Shown here: one piece after another, positions 47,801-61,900 of the stretch | Layout of the letters: each line of letters starts with the position of its first letter | How positions within the stretch are numbered: the first letter of the stretch is position 1 | Assembly (NCBI GenBank): GCA_036874045.1 | Contig: CM072337.1 | Coordinates: 2,480,001-2,544,000 of the forward strand | Direction of reading: 5' to 3' | From: Cymodocea nodosa | Taxonomy: Eukaryota; Streptophyta; Magnoliopsida; Alismatales; Cymodoceaceae | DNA: 64,000 nt | Position numbers and translations under genes: made by a program | Notes under the pieces: generated by a model | Told to the model about the DNA's origin: nothing | What the model saw: only the letters and a program-made list of their open reading frames with translations | The model's database searches: none

Positions 47801-50800
47801 TCTGATCCAGGTCCTACACATGGATAGGAATGAGTTTTATGGAGGGGAATCAACTTCATTGAATCTCATCCAGGCAAGGAAGTTATTTGGTTTTGCAATA
47901 TAAATGTCATCAAATTATGTGCATATCCTAAATATGTATAATGATCTAATGGGAATCAATACATCAATACTTTTATGCTTTGTGCCACTGATTTCCAATC
48001 ATTAAACAAGTACTGGTATATACTTGCAATCTTTTTTCTTCCATTCTTTCTTTTTTAATATTTTCTTGCACTTATCAGTTATATTTTTTGATCTCCATTG
48101 TTCAAATTTGTATTCAGCAGAATTGGGGAGGTAATTTAACATATCATAATAAATACATCTTGACATGCATGTAGTTACTGATTATGTGGGTTATAAATAG
48201 CATGACAGTTTATCTTCCTTGTAATTATTCTAAGCTGTTCATCTACAATTTTGCAGTTTTGGAAGAGGTTCAAAGGTGATGATAAACCACCAGCACAGCT
48301 TGGATCTAGTCGAGACTACAATGTTGATATGATCCCAAAGGTTTACACTGTTGCTGCTTTCTTCTTGTTGTGTTAATTCCACATGGAATTTATGCAAATG
48401 AAAAAAATAGTTGTCCCAATTCATCTTCTCTTAGCATTATATATTGATTATGAGTTATATATGTTACATTGTAAAATATCATCAGAATTGATTTCTGTTG
48501 CACTATCACAACCATCATAGTTATTCTATAATTTTGGATTGCATATAATGTATTAAGTTATTAGTCATGAACAATGAATATGTGTGCTATCTTTTGGAAT
48601 TGATTTCTGCTTGAACACCAGCAGCAGTGGCATAGTTATTATATGTGTTTTATGCATGAATAAAATGCTAATATGAAGACTTTGTTCATGATTCATTCCT
48701 ATTATACTGATATCTTCTTGTTTGTCTAGTTTATGATGGCAAATGGTACCCTTGTCCGGGTCCTTATCCACACTGATGTTACCAAATATCTTAGCTTTAA
48801 GGTTGTGGATGGAGGCTATGTCTATAATAAAGGAAAGGTGTATACAATATTTCTTTTGTTTAGTTCTGCTATCTTAATATATTGTTTGATTCATTGTTAA
48901 GGTTCCCTAATTGCCTAATATTTAATCAATACTTTTGATGCAATAGGTTCATAAGGTCCCAGCTACAGATATGGAGGCTTTGAAGTCTCCACTAATGGGT
49001 TTATTTGAAAAACGTCGTGCTCGAAAGTTCTTTATTTATGTTCAAAATTATGTTGAGAATGATCCCAAGACACATGAGGGCTTGGACCTTACAAGAATAA
49101 CAACAAGAGAATTCATTGCGTAAGATTGTAGTTTTCAAAGGCATGCTTATTGATTTTATATTTATGATTGCTGATGTCACATTTTATAACCTTTTCAAGA
49201 ATATGATGTAAAGGTTATAAATGAAACTGCTCAAGTGTCCATTTTGTTCAATGACAATATTTTCAGTGGCACATAATTATTGCCATTGTAACCTTTTCAT
49301 AATCTCTCAATTCTAAGAGTTAAATAAAATTATAGTTGAAGAAATGATATCAAGGATTGGACTGTCATATGCTTGATTAATAGCACCAGATATTTTGTTA
49401 GATTTGAATTAGCTTGATAAAAGGAAAAAGGAATCATATGCCAATATTATGAAAAAAGGAACACTTATGAAGACCACTGAAATTTGTGATATCTAGAGAT
49501 TAGGTCTTTGCATGAATACAGGTGTATGACTTGTTTTGATTAGATACATAAAAACTTGCAATAAGATTATATGTTTATAATATGACACTAAATTATCTTG
49601 CTCTCATTGGTTTACCAATTGTAGATATCTCACTCTAGAATCAATGTTGAATGATGTCATTGGATGTGCTGTCTTTGCTCTTGTTAATCCTAGTGTTATA
49701 ACTTGTTTTAGTCAATTTCATATAATATACCCTGTACCAGCTGTAGTTGTTAATCCTAGTAACCTATCCTAACTTTCTCCCTTTATTTGTTAACTCACAT
49801 ATTTTCTTTTTTTCTCTCAACCAATTTCCTACAAAATTTTTCCATTATAACTAAAACCAAAATTTTTAATATCCATTTGCGCCTGCATTCCTAGATCCAC
49901 CACACCTGGTACCTTTCGTGCATGTGCACCTAGCTTGACCTCAAGTCCTGTGTTTGTGCTAGATCATCCTTGCACTCCATTGCCCCAAGTCTCATCCTTG
50001 CACTCAAATCAACCTCCAACGTGCATTGATCTGCACCTGCTCCATTGTTTGCACTCGCACCCAATTCAGCTTCCATGTGTGCACACTGGTTTGCACTTGC
50101 TTGCACCCCAACTCAACACCTAGAAACTACCTACTTAATTGGAATAACTGAACAATTAGGCATATGAGGTGTCTAACACCTTTTTTATATATATCTATAG
50201 CACTTATTTGGACTTTTGATTTGCCAAATCACAGTCTTACATTACTTAGAGTCAGTCATTCACTTCACTTATATTCGCATATAAGTTTTTCTTAGTTATA
50301 CTTAGAATTAGACTAGGTGGTGACTTTATACTTTTTCTCTCTTTACAGTATTGTGGTGGAGACCATGTTTCTGTGAACATTACAGAAATTACTAATTTAT
50401 TAATAAGCATTTGAGTAGTCAACTCAAATTGTTAGCAACATATTCCATGACACTTAACTAGTACCTACATCAAAAATGCTAGTCATGTATTAATTTTGGG
50501 AGTACAGATAACACACCAGAAATACAAGTTCGTTCATAGAAAAATATCTCAAGCAACCAAGGTCAAATTTACATACTTCAAAAGTGAAAATGTGAAGTTT
50601 TTATATGCTGGATAATGTTTTTTATCTTCTATTTTTTGATGGGTATTGTCTTTATTTTTGTCCTTACAAATTCTACCATTGATATAGAAATATATAAAAA
50701 ACTATCCCTTTGGCATTCTTTTGTAATTTTGTTGGATGTAGTCTCCTCAATTCTGTATTTCTTCCACATATGCATTCCTTTCATTTTGTGTGTTTGGCCT

Positions 50801-53800
50801 TTTTTTCCCAATCTCTTGGAAAAATTGTTCATATTTCTACTCAATTTTTTAAATTTAGTTTACTTTCGTAGTACACTTCTTTGTATAAAATTTTTTTCCT
50901 GTACCTTTATAGAAAATATGGTCAACATTGTAAACACTTTCTTTGCCATCATTATGTTAGAAAATATGGTTTGGATGAGAACACGGTGGACTTCATTGGT
51001 CATGCTTTGGCTCTTCATAGAGATGATCGGTATCTGGATGAACCTGCACTAGAGACTGTAAAACGAATTAAGGTATGAAGAATTTTAGAAATTTTTATTG
51101 AGTGAATCTTTTTAGTAGAATTATTTGTCTTATGTCAATATTTCTCCCATATTTGCCTGCCTGACATTTTTTTATAACTTGATGTGTGGCTCCTCTTCTA
51201 TGTCTCACTTTTGGAATATATCTGTAAGGAAAGCTTGTTTTTGAAAATTTCACTTAGGAAAAATTTCTAAATTATCTATAGAATTTGAGAAGCTATCTTT
51301 TAAAGTTTCAAATGTTTAATGGGTAATCAGCATATTGTAACTTTTGATGGTCATCATAATTAAAAGGCATTTTTATGTTTTTGAAACCCCCTTCTCTCAA
51401 GACAAGGAAGTCAGCAGTGACAAATTGAGACTCTTCATTTGCAATCAACCTCTCAATAGGCATGCTTTGCTCATGGTGTCATGCTTGGACTGGTCACCTC
51501 ATCTTTGCTTAGTTAGGAAGTCTTCTATTGAATTTTTAATTAAATACAAATAGTTAATACGTACATGCATGCATACATACATATATAATTTCTGAGATAT
51601 ATAATCATTTATTTGTCTAAAATATACACATTAGTATTATTGCATTTCATATTTTGATGTTTTCTTATGATTATTTATGTATTTTAATGTTATTTAGAAA
51701 AAATAGAACTAAAAGTATACATAAGTACTATTAAGTATTTATAAATATACATAATATATGTATGAAAAAATTTAAAAAAAAAATTATATGGATGCCTAGG
51801 CACCTTAATCATTATGTTGTGAATAACCACTGGTGTATATAGATGAATTCTTGAGAAATTGAGAACAGTTGTGGTAACAAATGATGAGAATCTGATCTTC
51901 TATTAGAAGCTTGTAAAAGATTTATCTCCAAAAGATGCCTTGATGTGATGCTTTGTGCTTTTAGAAGCTTGTAACTTTTAGGGCTTCTCCTAGAACTTGC
52001 CACCTAAATGTTGCATCAAAAGTGTATCTAATTGTACCCTTAATGGAGTGAAACCATGGTTAATTACAATCAGACTTTTTCCCCTTTTTGGTGTAAGTCA
52101 TACAGTCGTTCCATTTTTGTTGTCTTTAAACATGGATGAGCTTTCTTTACCAAAGCCAATAATAATTGTTTGATGTTTGAACCCCATTCTTACCATGATT
52201 TCTTTTGATACCCTTATTGCATCTAATTCTTTCTATGAACTCTCTCATGTTAGAATGCCTTTAAAAATGCCTATTTTAATCATTATTAGGATGCAACATG
52301 ATCAAGGAACCTAGGTGATGAGCCAATGCACCTAGGGTGCCTATGCAAATATTGTTTTTTTATTTTTTATGTATATGTTATATATATTTATACATATTTA
52401 ATAATAATTATGTATAGTTTTAGTTCTATCATTTTCTAAATAACATTCAAATACATATATTTAATATGTATATTAAACCTAAGATAACATCAAAATATGA
52501 TGTGTAACCATACTAATATGTATATTTCATTAATTTGCATAATTATATTTTTATTAAGTATATTTTAGTAGTATTTTATCAAAAACTTTATATTTACGTT
52601 TTTTTGCAAAGAAAAAAATTTAAAACTTTAAAGAGGATGTATTTAAATAAATGGATCTGACAAAAGATCCATTAGTTCAAGGCATGGATTAAAAAATTGA
52701 TTTAGCTCAGTAATTTTTCATTGATCTGAATTAGTATTTTAGATGGACGTTATTGAAATAGCATGCATTTTAGGTATCATTAGGGTTCAAACAATTTGTC
52801 CTTTAGGATTGTTGTTTTGTAGGGTTATTGGAATTGAAGAAGTTTTTGAGCTGTGGAAGGCATAAACAGTTGATCTGTGTGTCAGATTGATCGATCTAGC
52901 AAAACTTTCTCCATCACCAGGTTGACTTTTGTTCTACTATAAAAGAAGGAAAGGAAAGGAATCAAAGAAAAAGATGATGTTGTCAAAAGACAAAGATGAA
53001 GATGTAATCAAAAGCTTTTGCAACCACTGTAACCCATTAGAGTTCTGGTGGGTAAAAAGAAAAGGAAGATGTAGGAGAGGAGGAGGTGACACACGTAAAG
53101 GAAGGAAAAAGAAGGAAAAAAAAAATGAAAAGGAAAAAGAAAAAATAAGGTGAAGAAAGAAAGAAAGAAGAAAGAAAAGGAAGAAGAGAGAAAAAAATAA
53201 GGGAAGAAAAAAAAGAAAAGAAGGAAAAAAGGAACATAAAAGAAAAAAATTATTAAATAAAAATTTATGTTTAAAAATTTGTGGGAGTAATAAAAAATAA
53301 AAAAAGATATATAATTTTTTTTTTTTAAAAATTAATTCAAAAACATTATTATCTATTTTTCCTATTAATTTACATGAGATTTTTTAAAAAGATTAATTAC
53401 ATTGTAAGCATTGATTTTAAACATGTTTTTTTGAACAAAAATGACAAATATAGTAATAGGGATTCACATAAAGGAGATATATTTCTCTTTCATGTTAAAG
53501 AATTTTTTTTGAACAAGAAAGAAAAGCAAGATATCTAATAATTAGAAAAAAAAGAAAAATTGAAAAGGGTGAAGAAAAAAATAAAAAATATTACATAAAA
53601 ATTATGTTTTAAAAATGTGAAGTTATTAAAAAATCAATTTTTTTTCTTTGACTTGGCAAGAGGAAGGGACCTTTCCCTTGAAGTAAAGGGGAGTCCCCTT
53701 TACGAAAGGGAAGGGGCCCATTGTTCTTCATGTGAAGGGAAGGGGAAGGTTCATACCATTGTTATTGAAATCATTTGTTGTCGTTATAAGTTTTTTTCAC

Positions 53801-56800
53801 TTATTTGTACATGATTTAAGAGTAGTCATACATACGACTACTATGTATTTAATTGATATTTTATTACATGATAATTACCTATAAAAGTTATCTAAGTTTT
53901 TTTTATACTTATCATAACTCCTTTTACCTTAATTTTGAATTTTAAGTTTTTAACTGTTTTCATAAAAGTATTGTGTTTCCACTGATACAATTCTTGATTT
54001 TTGTTATGTTTTCTTTTTCCACAAGATTGATCCACAATATGATACTGACATTTGAGTCCTTGGTTCAAGACTAGGTGTCAGGTTGTGACCAATTTGCATC
54101 TTGCTACCTAGGCTACGCTGCCTAGGCACTCACCTTAGAAAGTCTGGATGAAAAAGCTGTTTTAAATTGTTATTGAATCTGCCCTTTCTCTCTCCTAACG
54201 TGTTTTCAAAAACCAAACCAATTTCTCTTTCTAAGGACTTGCCAAATACTTCCTTTCTTCTCTCCTCATTTGTCTACAATTGACAATCTCATTTCAATAG
54301 ATTTGTTCCCACTTCCTATAGAGTTTGAACTTTCTTGGCTTTGAGATAGCTCCTCGTCACACCTTCCTGATAAAGATTTATTCTCTATTACATTGTCCAC
54401 TCAATTGTTATTCTCAAAGAAATTAAAAAATAAAAAGTTTTGTGTGGTATGCATCACAAGTAGATTTGAGCATGTGGTAAATTTTTGTTGCTTTGGGGAA
54501 CCTTGAAGGTTTCACAGATTTGTTTGTGACATGCATGTAGGGAATTGACTTGAATTAATCAAATATCAGAAACAAACAATTTTTGGATCTTTATTATTAA
54601 AGTTGAGGCACATTTCACTAGTAGCTTTCCTCTACTTGGTTGACTTAATTTTCTACCCAACTTTTATGGCAGATTTCTATTCTTTGCATTATTAGAAAGA
54701 ATAAAATATTTCATCAAATTAATGACTTACTTTCTCCAGCAGCATTGCTTGTTAGCATCTGTAAGCCCCTATTTCTGAGGCCTTTTATCAGTGACTTGTG
54801 AAATATTGGCTAACTTACCTATCTTTTTTGACAGTAAAGTGTGAGATGTCTTTGAAATTCTTTGGACTTACGTTATTAACCCAGAATGTAATATTGCCTA
54901 ACATTTTGTAAAGTACACTTTTTCTTCAACATGGATGAGGAATGATACCCAGATATAGCTTGTGAAGCTGGTGCAAACCCTTCTTGAAATATAGGTTGAT
55001 TTTGCTGCACAGCATATGAAACTGCATACTGCTTAGCTGCTGCTCTTTTAGATATGCACTTATTGAAGTAACTTAATTCTCTTTTTGTTAATCAATTGTT
55101 CATCTTTAAAATTTCTTGTCGATTGTTTTGTTTTTCTGACCTTACATTTCATATGGAAATTAGCTAGATTGTTGGTTTTTTTAGTCACTATATTATACTA
55201 GCTGAGAAGAATATCATGTAGGGTTCTCTTGTGTTTCCCCACAGCTTTATGAAGAATCTCTAGCACGCTTTGGTGGAGGATCACCATACATCTATCCATT
55301 ATATGGCTTGGGAGAGCTTCCACAGGTCTTTTTATACTTTTGTCTTTGCTTTGTCTTATTTGGTTATTTGATTCATCCTAAATCAATTTTCAGGCATTTG
55401 CTCGCCTTAGTGCTGTTTATGGGGGTACGTACATGTTAAATAAGCCAGAATGCAAGGTAACCTTTGATATTCTCTGCATTGCTTAATGGACAGCTTCTTG
55501 GATTGTTTATATTGCTTCCTTGCTATTTGAGAAGTTTAACGGTGGTGTATTTTTTGTCAGGTTGAATTTAATGATGAAGGCCAAGTTTGTGGTGTAACCT
55601 CAGAAGGGGAAACAGCCAAATGCAAGAAAGTTGTATGTGATCCTTCGTACTTACCAAACAAGGTAAATTTACTTTATTGTTCTTGACACGTTTCTGATAA
55701 TTTTGTTAAGGATTTCCTGATATTCTGCTCTACTGGTTGTGTTTTGTTATTTTTTGGGTGTTTTCTGTCGTGTATGTCTCGGTGCTATCTTGATGTATAG
55801 GCCTTTGTAGTCTTCTGGATTCCTGTGGAAAGCTTGTGGTTACGAGGAAGGATGAAATATTTTCTTGATCCAGATGCTCTTTTGATACTTCTACAGGTAC
55901 GGAAGGTTGGCAGAGTTGCAAGAGCAATTGCCATTATGAGCCATCCAATCCCGAATACCAATGATTCTCAATCAGTACAGGTTATACTTCCACAGAAGCA
56001 ACTGGGACGCAAGTCTGACATGTGAGTTATCTCTTCTTAACTGAAGAGTGAGAAGAACCTGTTTTATTCATGAAAGAATAATTGCATTTTTATGTAGGTA
56101 TGCCTATATTGATCAAAGAACAGTACTAAATTTGCTGTCATATGGTTCCTAATCTTTATAGTGAAACACATGGATGCAAAAAGTGAAAAAATCACCTACA
56201 ATGTTTTTTTAATTGATAAGCTACTTGTTATTCTGTTGAATTTTTTATGATTTTGTATCCAATTTCTAAAATTATTTATTAATGTGTGCATATAGACCCT
56301 GAACTATGATTAAGTTGGGTCTTTTGAAATTTATGGCTGTATTTTTGTTAAATAGATTTTTTTCGTTCATCTGTCCATTCCTTAAAAACTAGGATGGAAG
56401 TTTTACCTTAATTATATACTACTATTGGAAAGGTTAACAACCGGATTTTGAATGTGTCTTCTTTTTTTTATGCTCCAAGGTGTTTTTTGTTAATTTGTAA
56501 CATTTTTTCCTGAATAGGTATCTTTTCTGCTGTTCTTATTCGCATAATGTTGCCCCCAAAGGGAAGTTTATTGCATTTGTCTCAACAGAAGCTGAGAGTG
56601 ACGATGCTAAAACAGAGCTAAAACCAGGAATTGATCTTCTTGGACCAGTCGATGAGATATTTTTTGATATTTACGACCGATGTGAACCTGTCAATGAACC
56701 TTCACTTGATAACTGCTTCATCTCAACCGTAAGTTTCTGTATGCTTTTATATCTCTCTTCAGATTTGCAAACCTATTTATATCGATCAATTTCAATGCAG

Positions 56801-57133
56801 AGTTACGATGCCACGACACATTTTGAGTCGACTGTTATGGATGTGCTTGCTATGTATAACATGATTACCGGAAAGGTAATTGTTCTATTTAGAAAACATG
56901 CGAGAAGCATACCTTTTGTTGACAATTCTTTCTTACTTTTCACTCTATTCACTGATCTCTAAGCATGGTTAAGCATGCATCTCAGAAAACATCTTGTTAT
57001 AGATGCAAATTCTTCTTTAGATTAAGTTTGCCCACCGTTGGAGGTTTTGTCGACTCAGTTTCTTTTATTTTGTTGCTTACAGAATGTTGACCTGAGTGTT
57101 GATCTGAGTGCTGCCAGTGCTGCTGAAGAATGA
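44898..57133 (+). CDS. GDI: Rab GDP-dissociation inhibitor (RabGDI)
   Basis: Thirteen exons: 44898-44984, 47811-47873, 48257-48340, 48730-48837, 48947-49119, 50961-51072, 55245-55325, 55394-55456, 55561-55662, 55897-56021, 56518-56728, 56801-56875 and 57083-57133. They give 444 residues, the usual plant length. The protein extracts GDP-bound prenylated Rab GTPases from membranes and keeps them in the cytosol. Marks are the N-terminal dinucleotide-fold motif [18 protein letters not shown] (residues 7-24), [14 protein letters not shown] (residues 33-46), [34 protein letters not shown] (Rab-binding platform side) and [19 protein letters not shown]. All introns are GT-AG except intron 2, which has a CAG/GCAAGG donor. 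Introns 1 (2826 bases), 5 (1841) and 6 (4172) are long; intron 1 holds a LINE and intron 6 a foldback-like repeat. The start follows a GC-rich leader. It converges with MLO. Confidence 0.95.
46080..47130 (-). pseudogene. RTE-type LINE remnant in GDI intron 1
   Basis: Minus-strand translation in shifting frames gives [57 protein letters not shown] and LLWW, the reverse-transcriptase core of plant RTE-like LINEs. Next comes a tail with [20 protein letters not shown] and KVAPIEDK, matching the family's C-terminal region. The palm section with the catalytic Asp pair (expected around 46600) is missing, and stops are frequent. It is antisense to GDI. Confidence 0.75.
51590..52545. repeat. Foldback-like inverted repeat in GDI intron 6
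   Basis: About 200 bases at 51600-51810 recur as their reverse complement at 52335-52545. Matching phrases include TTTTAGTTCTAT, CTAAATAACATT and ACATCAAAATATGA. Both arms end at CCTAGG-containing phrases (GATGCCTAGGCACC near 51792 and ACCTAGGGTGCCTATG near 52330). The spacer of about 520 bases shows no coding sequence. A third CCTAGGC phrase lies near 54098-54130. It looks like a non-autonomous DNA element. Confidence 0.65.
52930..53260 (+). repeat. Purine-rich low-complexity tract
   Basis: GAAA/GGAAAA runs dominate one strand through GDI intron 6. Open frames here encode only Lys/Glu or, on the other strand, Phe/Ser runs. Confidence 0.8.
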
Positions 57134-58942
57134 CAAGCTTCGGGCTTCGGACCCCCTCTAAAAGACAGGCTTCAAGCTCTAAAGGTGTAATTTTAAGCTT
57201 TAATCGAGAAGTGAAATAAATTGTGATATTCCCCTTTAGACGTTTGCGTTTCACTTGTCGTTTGCTCCTTATGGGTTCCATGCTTCACTCTATTTATTGA
57301 TTTTATTAAGCATGAATTATCTTGTATGTCTCACAGTCATTGATCGTTCCAACATATTAAAATTCCTGCTAATAGATATTGATAGGTTTATTGATGAGTG
57401 CTTGTCTGAAATTTAATGGCAGGACTTGCAAGCTACGTGTTTCATGTTTCCGAACAAGAAGAATCTGTTTAAATAAACTTCCATCAATTAAGTTTGTGTT
57501 AGATTAGTCAAATGAAAGGCTTTGATATGTAACTAACCAATGTGATTCCATTACTTGCATTGCATGTAACATTAAAACCAAATTCATCTGTCCTTGGCAA
57601 GCTGGTGGGTGTAATATGGATATGTTCGATTATAATATGATTGAATTATATTTCATGATTAGATTGCAACAAAGTTTTCAGGATTTCGAGATTCCAAGTT
57701 TGATTGCAAGAAATTAAGTTCTTTGAAACATCATTTGTCTAACTGAATATGAGCTTGTAGCCATGGCCCTTGGTGTGCGGGGATTGTTTTTCCTGTTGCC
57801 TTTTCGGTCTTGTTATTCTTACCATTGTATTATTTTCCCGTTTACTTATTCTCTTCGTTTTGTTTGCTGTGCTGGTTTCTCTGTGAAGATCTAATTCTTT
57901 ATACATGTACTCATCTTTTACCGTAAATAGATCGGTGATTTTGTTTTAAAAAAAATAAATTCGAGCTCAGACAACAAGATTGATTCCTCATTTAATTTTC
58001 CAATATTGTAATTAGGTCATCTAATATGATTTAGTTACATTAAAATTAGACTAAATTGAATTTGTCTAAGCATGGATATCAACTAAAAGATAGCGAGATT
58101 AGTCAGTCCATCTCTCCCTTTCTCAGTTTCAACAAAAATAGCAAGCAAGACGAATATTTCTTCCTACGAGTTTCAATTTTGATTAAATTCGAATCATTGT
58201 ATTAGAAGATGGGGTTAAACACATGCATCAATAAAGTTTCTAAAGAGACCATTCAATCAGTTTACATGTGAAATTTATACTATTCTGGTACTTGAAACAA
58301 GCTAAATTAAAACATTTATAATCCAATATTATTCACTAATATGATATAATCTATAATATAATATAATATAATATAATATAAATCATGATAATGGATCACT
58401 AATATGATACGGTTGTGTGATAATTGCTATACTTCATACACTGTCTTTGTGTACTGCTATATGGTGATAGATCATGATCCATGCTCTTCTAAAAACAATT
58501 GAGTTATTCATTTTTGACATTTTAAAGATGTGATCAATCATTTTTATCTAAAAAGTAAGATTTGAATCATTATAGAAAATATGCATATATAAAACCCAAA
58601 TTAAAAACGATCGACCATGGTAAATGATGCCAATGCACCCCACCCCTGCTCATTACTCCATCAACGCAACCCCTAAATCCCTTAACCACCATAACGTTCT
58701 TTTACTAATTGTCATACTTAAGGTTAAATTTAAATCTAAAACCGTCCCCGACAATGGAACAGAAGATCAATTCTTCCATCTGTCATAAATCTAATAATAC
58801 CATCATAGTATAGATACTCTACGATCTTGATTTAGCATAATTTGAGCATTCTAAATCCAAACCAAACCGCCTTAATATCAATACATATTGCACTGTGACA
58901 TCCACATTTGTGTAAAGTAGAAAACACAACTTTCACAATGGA
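57134..58942. other. Convergent intergenic region between GDI and MLO
   Basis: It holds the 3' UTRs of both genes. No gene seen. A TAATA-unit microsatellite lies at 58352-58382. Confidence 0.5.
58352..58382. repeat. (TAATA)n microsatellite
   Basis: Six perfect or near-perfect five-base units. Confidence 0.8.
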
Positions 58943-61900
58943 CTAAGTACCTATAGATCCATTGGACTCATGAGCCGGAACATTCCCATCTTCGGTTTGG
59001 GACGTCCTTTGCGCATTCACTTCCTGCAACATGATCTCTGAATTTCTGTGCTGTGATGATGTCATGGCATTCGGATTTTTCGGACCGACAGATCGTCCTT
59101 TCCGCTTCTTCACCTTCTGCGCCCAGCCAAGGAGGCCCTCTTGTACATGCTCCTCAAATATTGCCTTCTTGAAAGAACTCCCCATCTATCAAAAAAGTTT
59201 GGTTTTTAATAGTCAGTGAACCATGGATGTACTTGAGTAGTTTGGAGTTCATTCACCCACTCCCTAATTGCAGGATCAATTGATCGAATGAAAGCCTTGT
59301 GTGATAGATAACCATGCACCATCTTTCCAAAGAAAGAGGCATTCTGTTTCCCTTTTTTATTTTTGATAATAAGCAGTCTGTTTCTTTTAAGCAGTGAAAG
59401 GTGTTTCAGTAAACTAACTTACCTGTGTGACAATCGCATAAAGTGGTAGCGTGCTATAGCTGCAAAGAATCTGGATAATCAACCTACAACAATGAACAGA
59501 AGCCAGATTACAATTTAGTCAAATGCATCTACAGAAACAAAATTAATATAGTGGAGAAAAATTTACCCGACCACAACTCTGGGGACAATGAAACGAACTT
59601 GATCCATGATGCAAGAATCAAAGCCATATGTAGTCTGCCAAACATCAAATGCTTGAATCAGGAATTCTCAACAAACATGAAACATTTTTTATTAGTATTT
59701 TGTTTAGATAAAATCCACCACTTAGTAGATATAAATGTTTCCTGAACAGCCAAATATGCTGTGTATGGACTAATAGTTTGTTGAAATACAAACACACTTT
59801 TAGATTTTAGTGATCCAAATTTGCCAATGCAGTGCTGTACTTTGTCAAGCATGGGCACAACTGAACATAAAAAAATTTACAATCAGAGAGCAAAAAAAAT
59901 GTTTCTTACCCATATCCAAAAGGAAAATGCAATTTCAAATGCATTTTGAAAGAGTATGAAATGAATCAAGTAGAGAACAATTTGTGGTCGACGGAACCAG
60001 AAGTGATCGTCTGAAGGCTTAACAACCAAGTCTCCTTCTATGGCTATGTGCTTTTCTGCAACTTCATGAGCCAACCGAGTAATAATATATTCCAATTTTG
60101 TTCCTACAGCAAGTAGAAGCTGCAATACAAATCCAGCAAAGATTTAGTCAGGAACAAGCATGCTGTAGCATCTCTACAAGCTAAATTAATAATAGAGGAA
60201 TACTTGGATCCAATATTTCGGGGATAAAAATGTTAAGGAACAAATATAATAAAAATGTTGGCTGTCCCCCTTATAGAGATTTTGCACTTGAATACCTCCC
60301 CTTATTTATCATCTAAGATCCACCAAGGTTTGCCCTTTAGGTCATAAAACACTGAAATTGCAAATCATTCATGAAAACTTGGAAAGCTAGTCTATAATCA
60401 AATTTGATTGGCTATGCTTCAGTTTTGAATATGCATTAAAAATACGCATGTGCCATCAACTGATATACTTACAAGCAAAGGAATGAAGGCTATCCAAAAA
60501 TATGTATGCCATCCTGCAGAGAGCATACAAATAAAGATGACAATGAATAAACATCTTAATCTGCAATCAAGATTAAAAAAAATACATGGTTAACGAAATG
60601 AGCCCATGAATGGAAAAAAAAGCATATCTATCAATGTCACCCCTTGCAGGTTCTACAGACAGTAACTAAAAGCCAAAATCATGTCAAGTGTTTCGTTGGT
60701 AACAAAATGCAAGCATTCAATTAAATATTTCCACAATAAGAGACTGGTGAAATCAACAAGCAAGTTGAGACCTTAACAATCTTACCATTGATGTTCAACA
60801 ACAAGAAGATCACAACAAATATCCAAAGGTACCAACTGCAAGGAATAAATGGCTAAACAATAAGATTCCATATAATAGTGCATAAATAAATCCACTAATG
60901 ATTCTTTTACCTTATTCCAACAACTTTTTTGAAATCAGCTTCAAGGGCTCGCAACATGTACCTATGAAAATTAAACTTTGGATTGCTGCGGCAGTGTGTC
61001 TATATTGAAATAAAAAGGACTGATTAATAATAAATACAGAAAATGAGGAAGTAAAAGCATATAGAGTTATTCGCTTAGGTACTAAATCAAACTCCATACC
61101 ATTATGAAACCCAAACGCATGGTAGTGTAATCTGATTTCGTCACAGATCCATAAAACTGTTTACCAAATGAATGCTGAAGAGAAAAGACCAAATAAGAGA
61201 TATTTAAAAGAATAAAAATAAAACTTCTGCGGTTTCAAGTGCTTAATATTTAAATGTTGGCAAAAAAGTAGGGTAACGTTGTCAACAGGACATTTAGATC
61301 AAAACAAACTCAAAAGCCTAAATTATGATGAAAGAGTAATCCAATTGAAAACTTTAACCAGCACCAAAATCTGGCCAACATGAACAAATATACAATTTAT
61401 AGATATAGTCAGTCGTACTCATAAAAAAAACATATACATTCATAGTTAGCTATTTTGACAAATACATTTTGTATTTTAAAGTTCATAGGAACCTTAAAAA
61501 GAAAAGAATTATATCCACGTTAGTCCAGCTCTCGCACTAAGCTTTCTGCATTGTAACAATTAATCATGTTGAATCCATTAAAATAAATGTCCTCATATGT
61601 CTTGTAATTAATAAGTTTATGATACACATATCTCCATAAGAATCGCATAAAATATTAAGATACATATTTCTACATAACTATATATCATTCTGTATTTTTG
61701 TGCTCAAGAAGTTTATTATAGAGAAGTTTTTTTTTCTCATTTTTATACTAAGAATTTGTCTCTATAAGATTGCCCACTCCTGTAAAATCCAAGACAATTC
61801 AGTTTTTAAGGTTATAGGGATTGAGGTATTGTTTCATCAAACAGTAGATAATTGCAAAGTGCTATCACAAACAATGGTGGAAAATATGTCTATACTTTGG

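Noticed and set aside
49935..50123. Cys/His/Pro-rich 62-codon frame in GDI intron 5
   Set aside because: It comes from a locally repetitive TGCACT-rich stretch and does not interrupt the fixed GDI exon structure.
50615..51052. 145-codon frame across GDI intron 5 and exon 6
   Set aside because: Its left part is hydrophobic intron sequence; its right part overlaps exon 6 in another frame, and exon 6 is fixed by the conserved protein.
52929..53237. Lys/Glu-rich and Phe/Ser-rich frames
   Set aside because: Both come from the purine-rich low-complexity tract in GDI intron 6.
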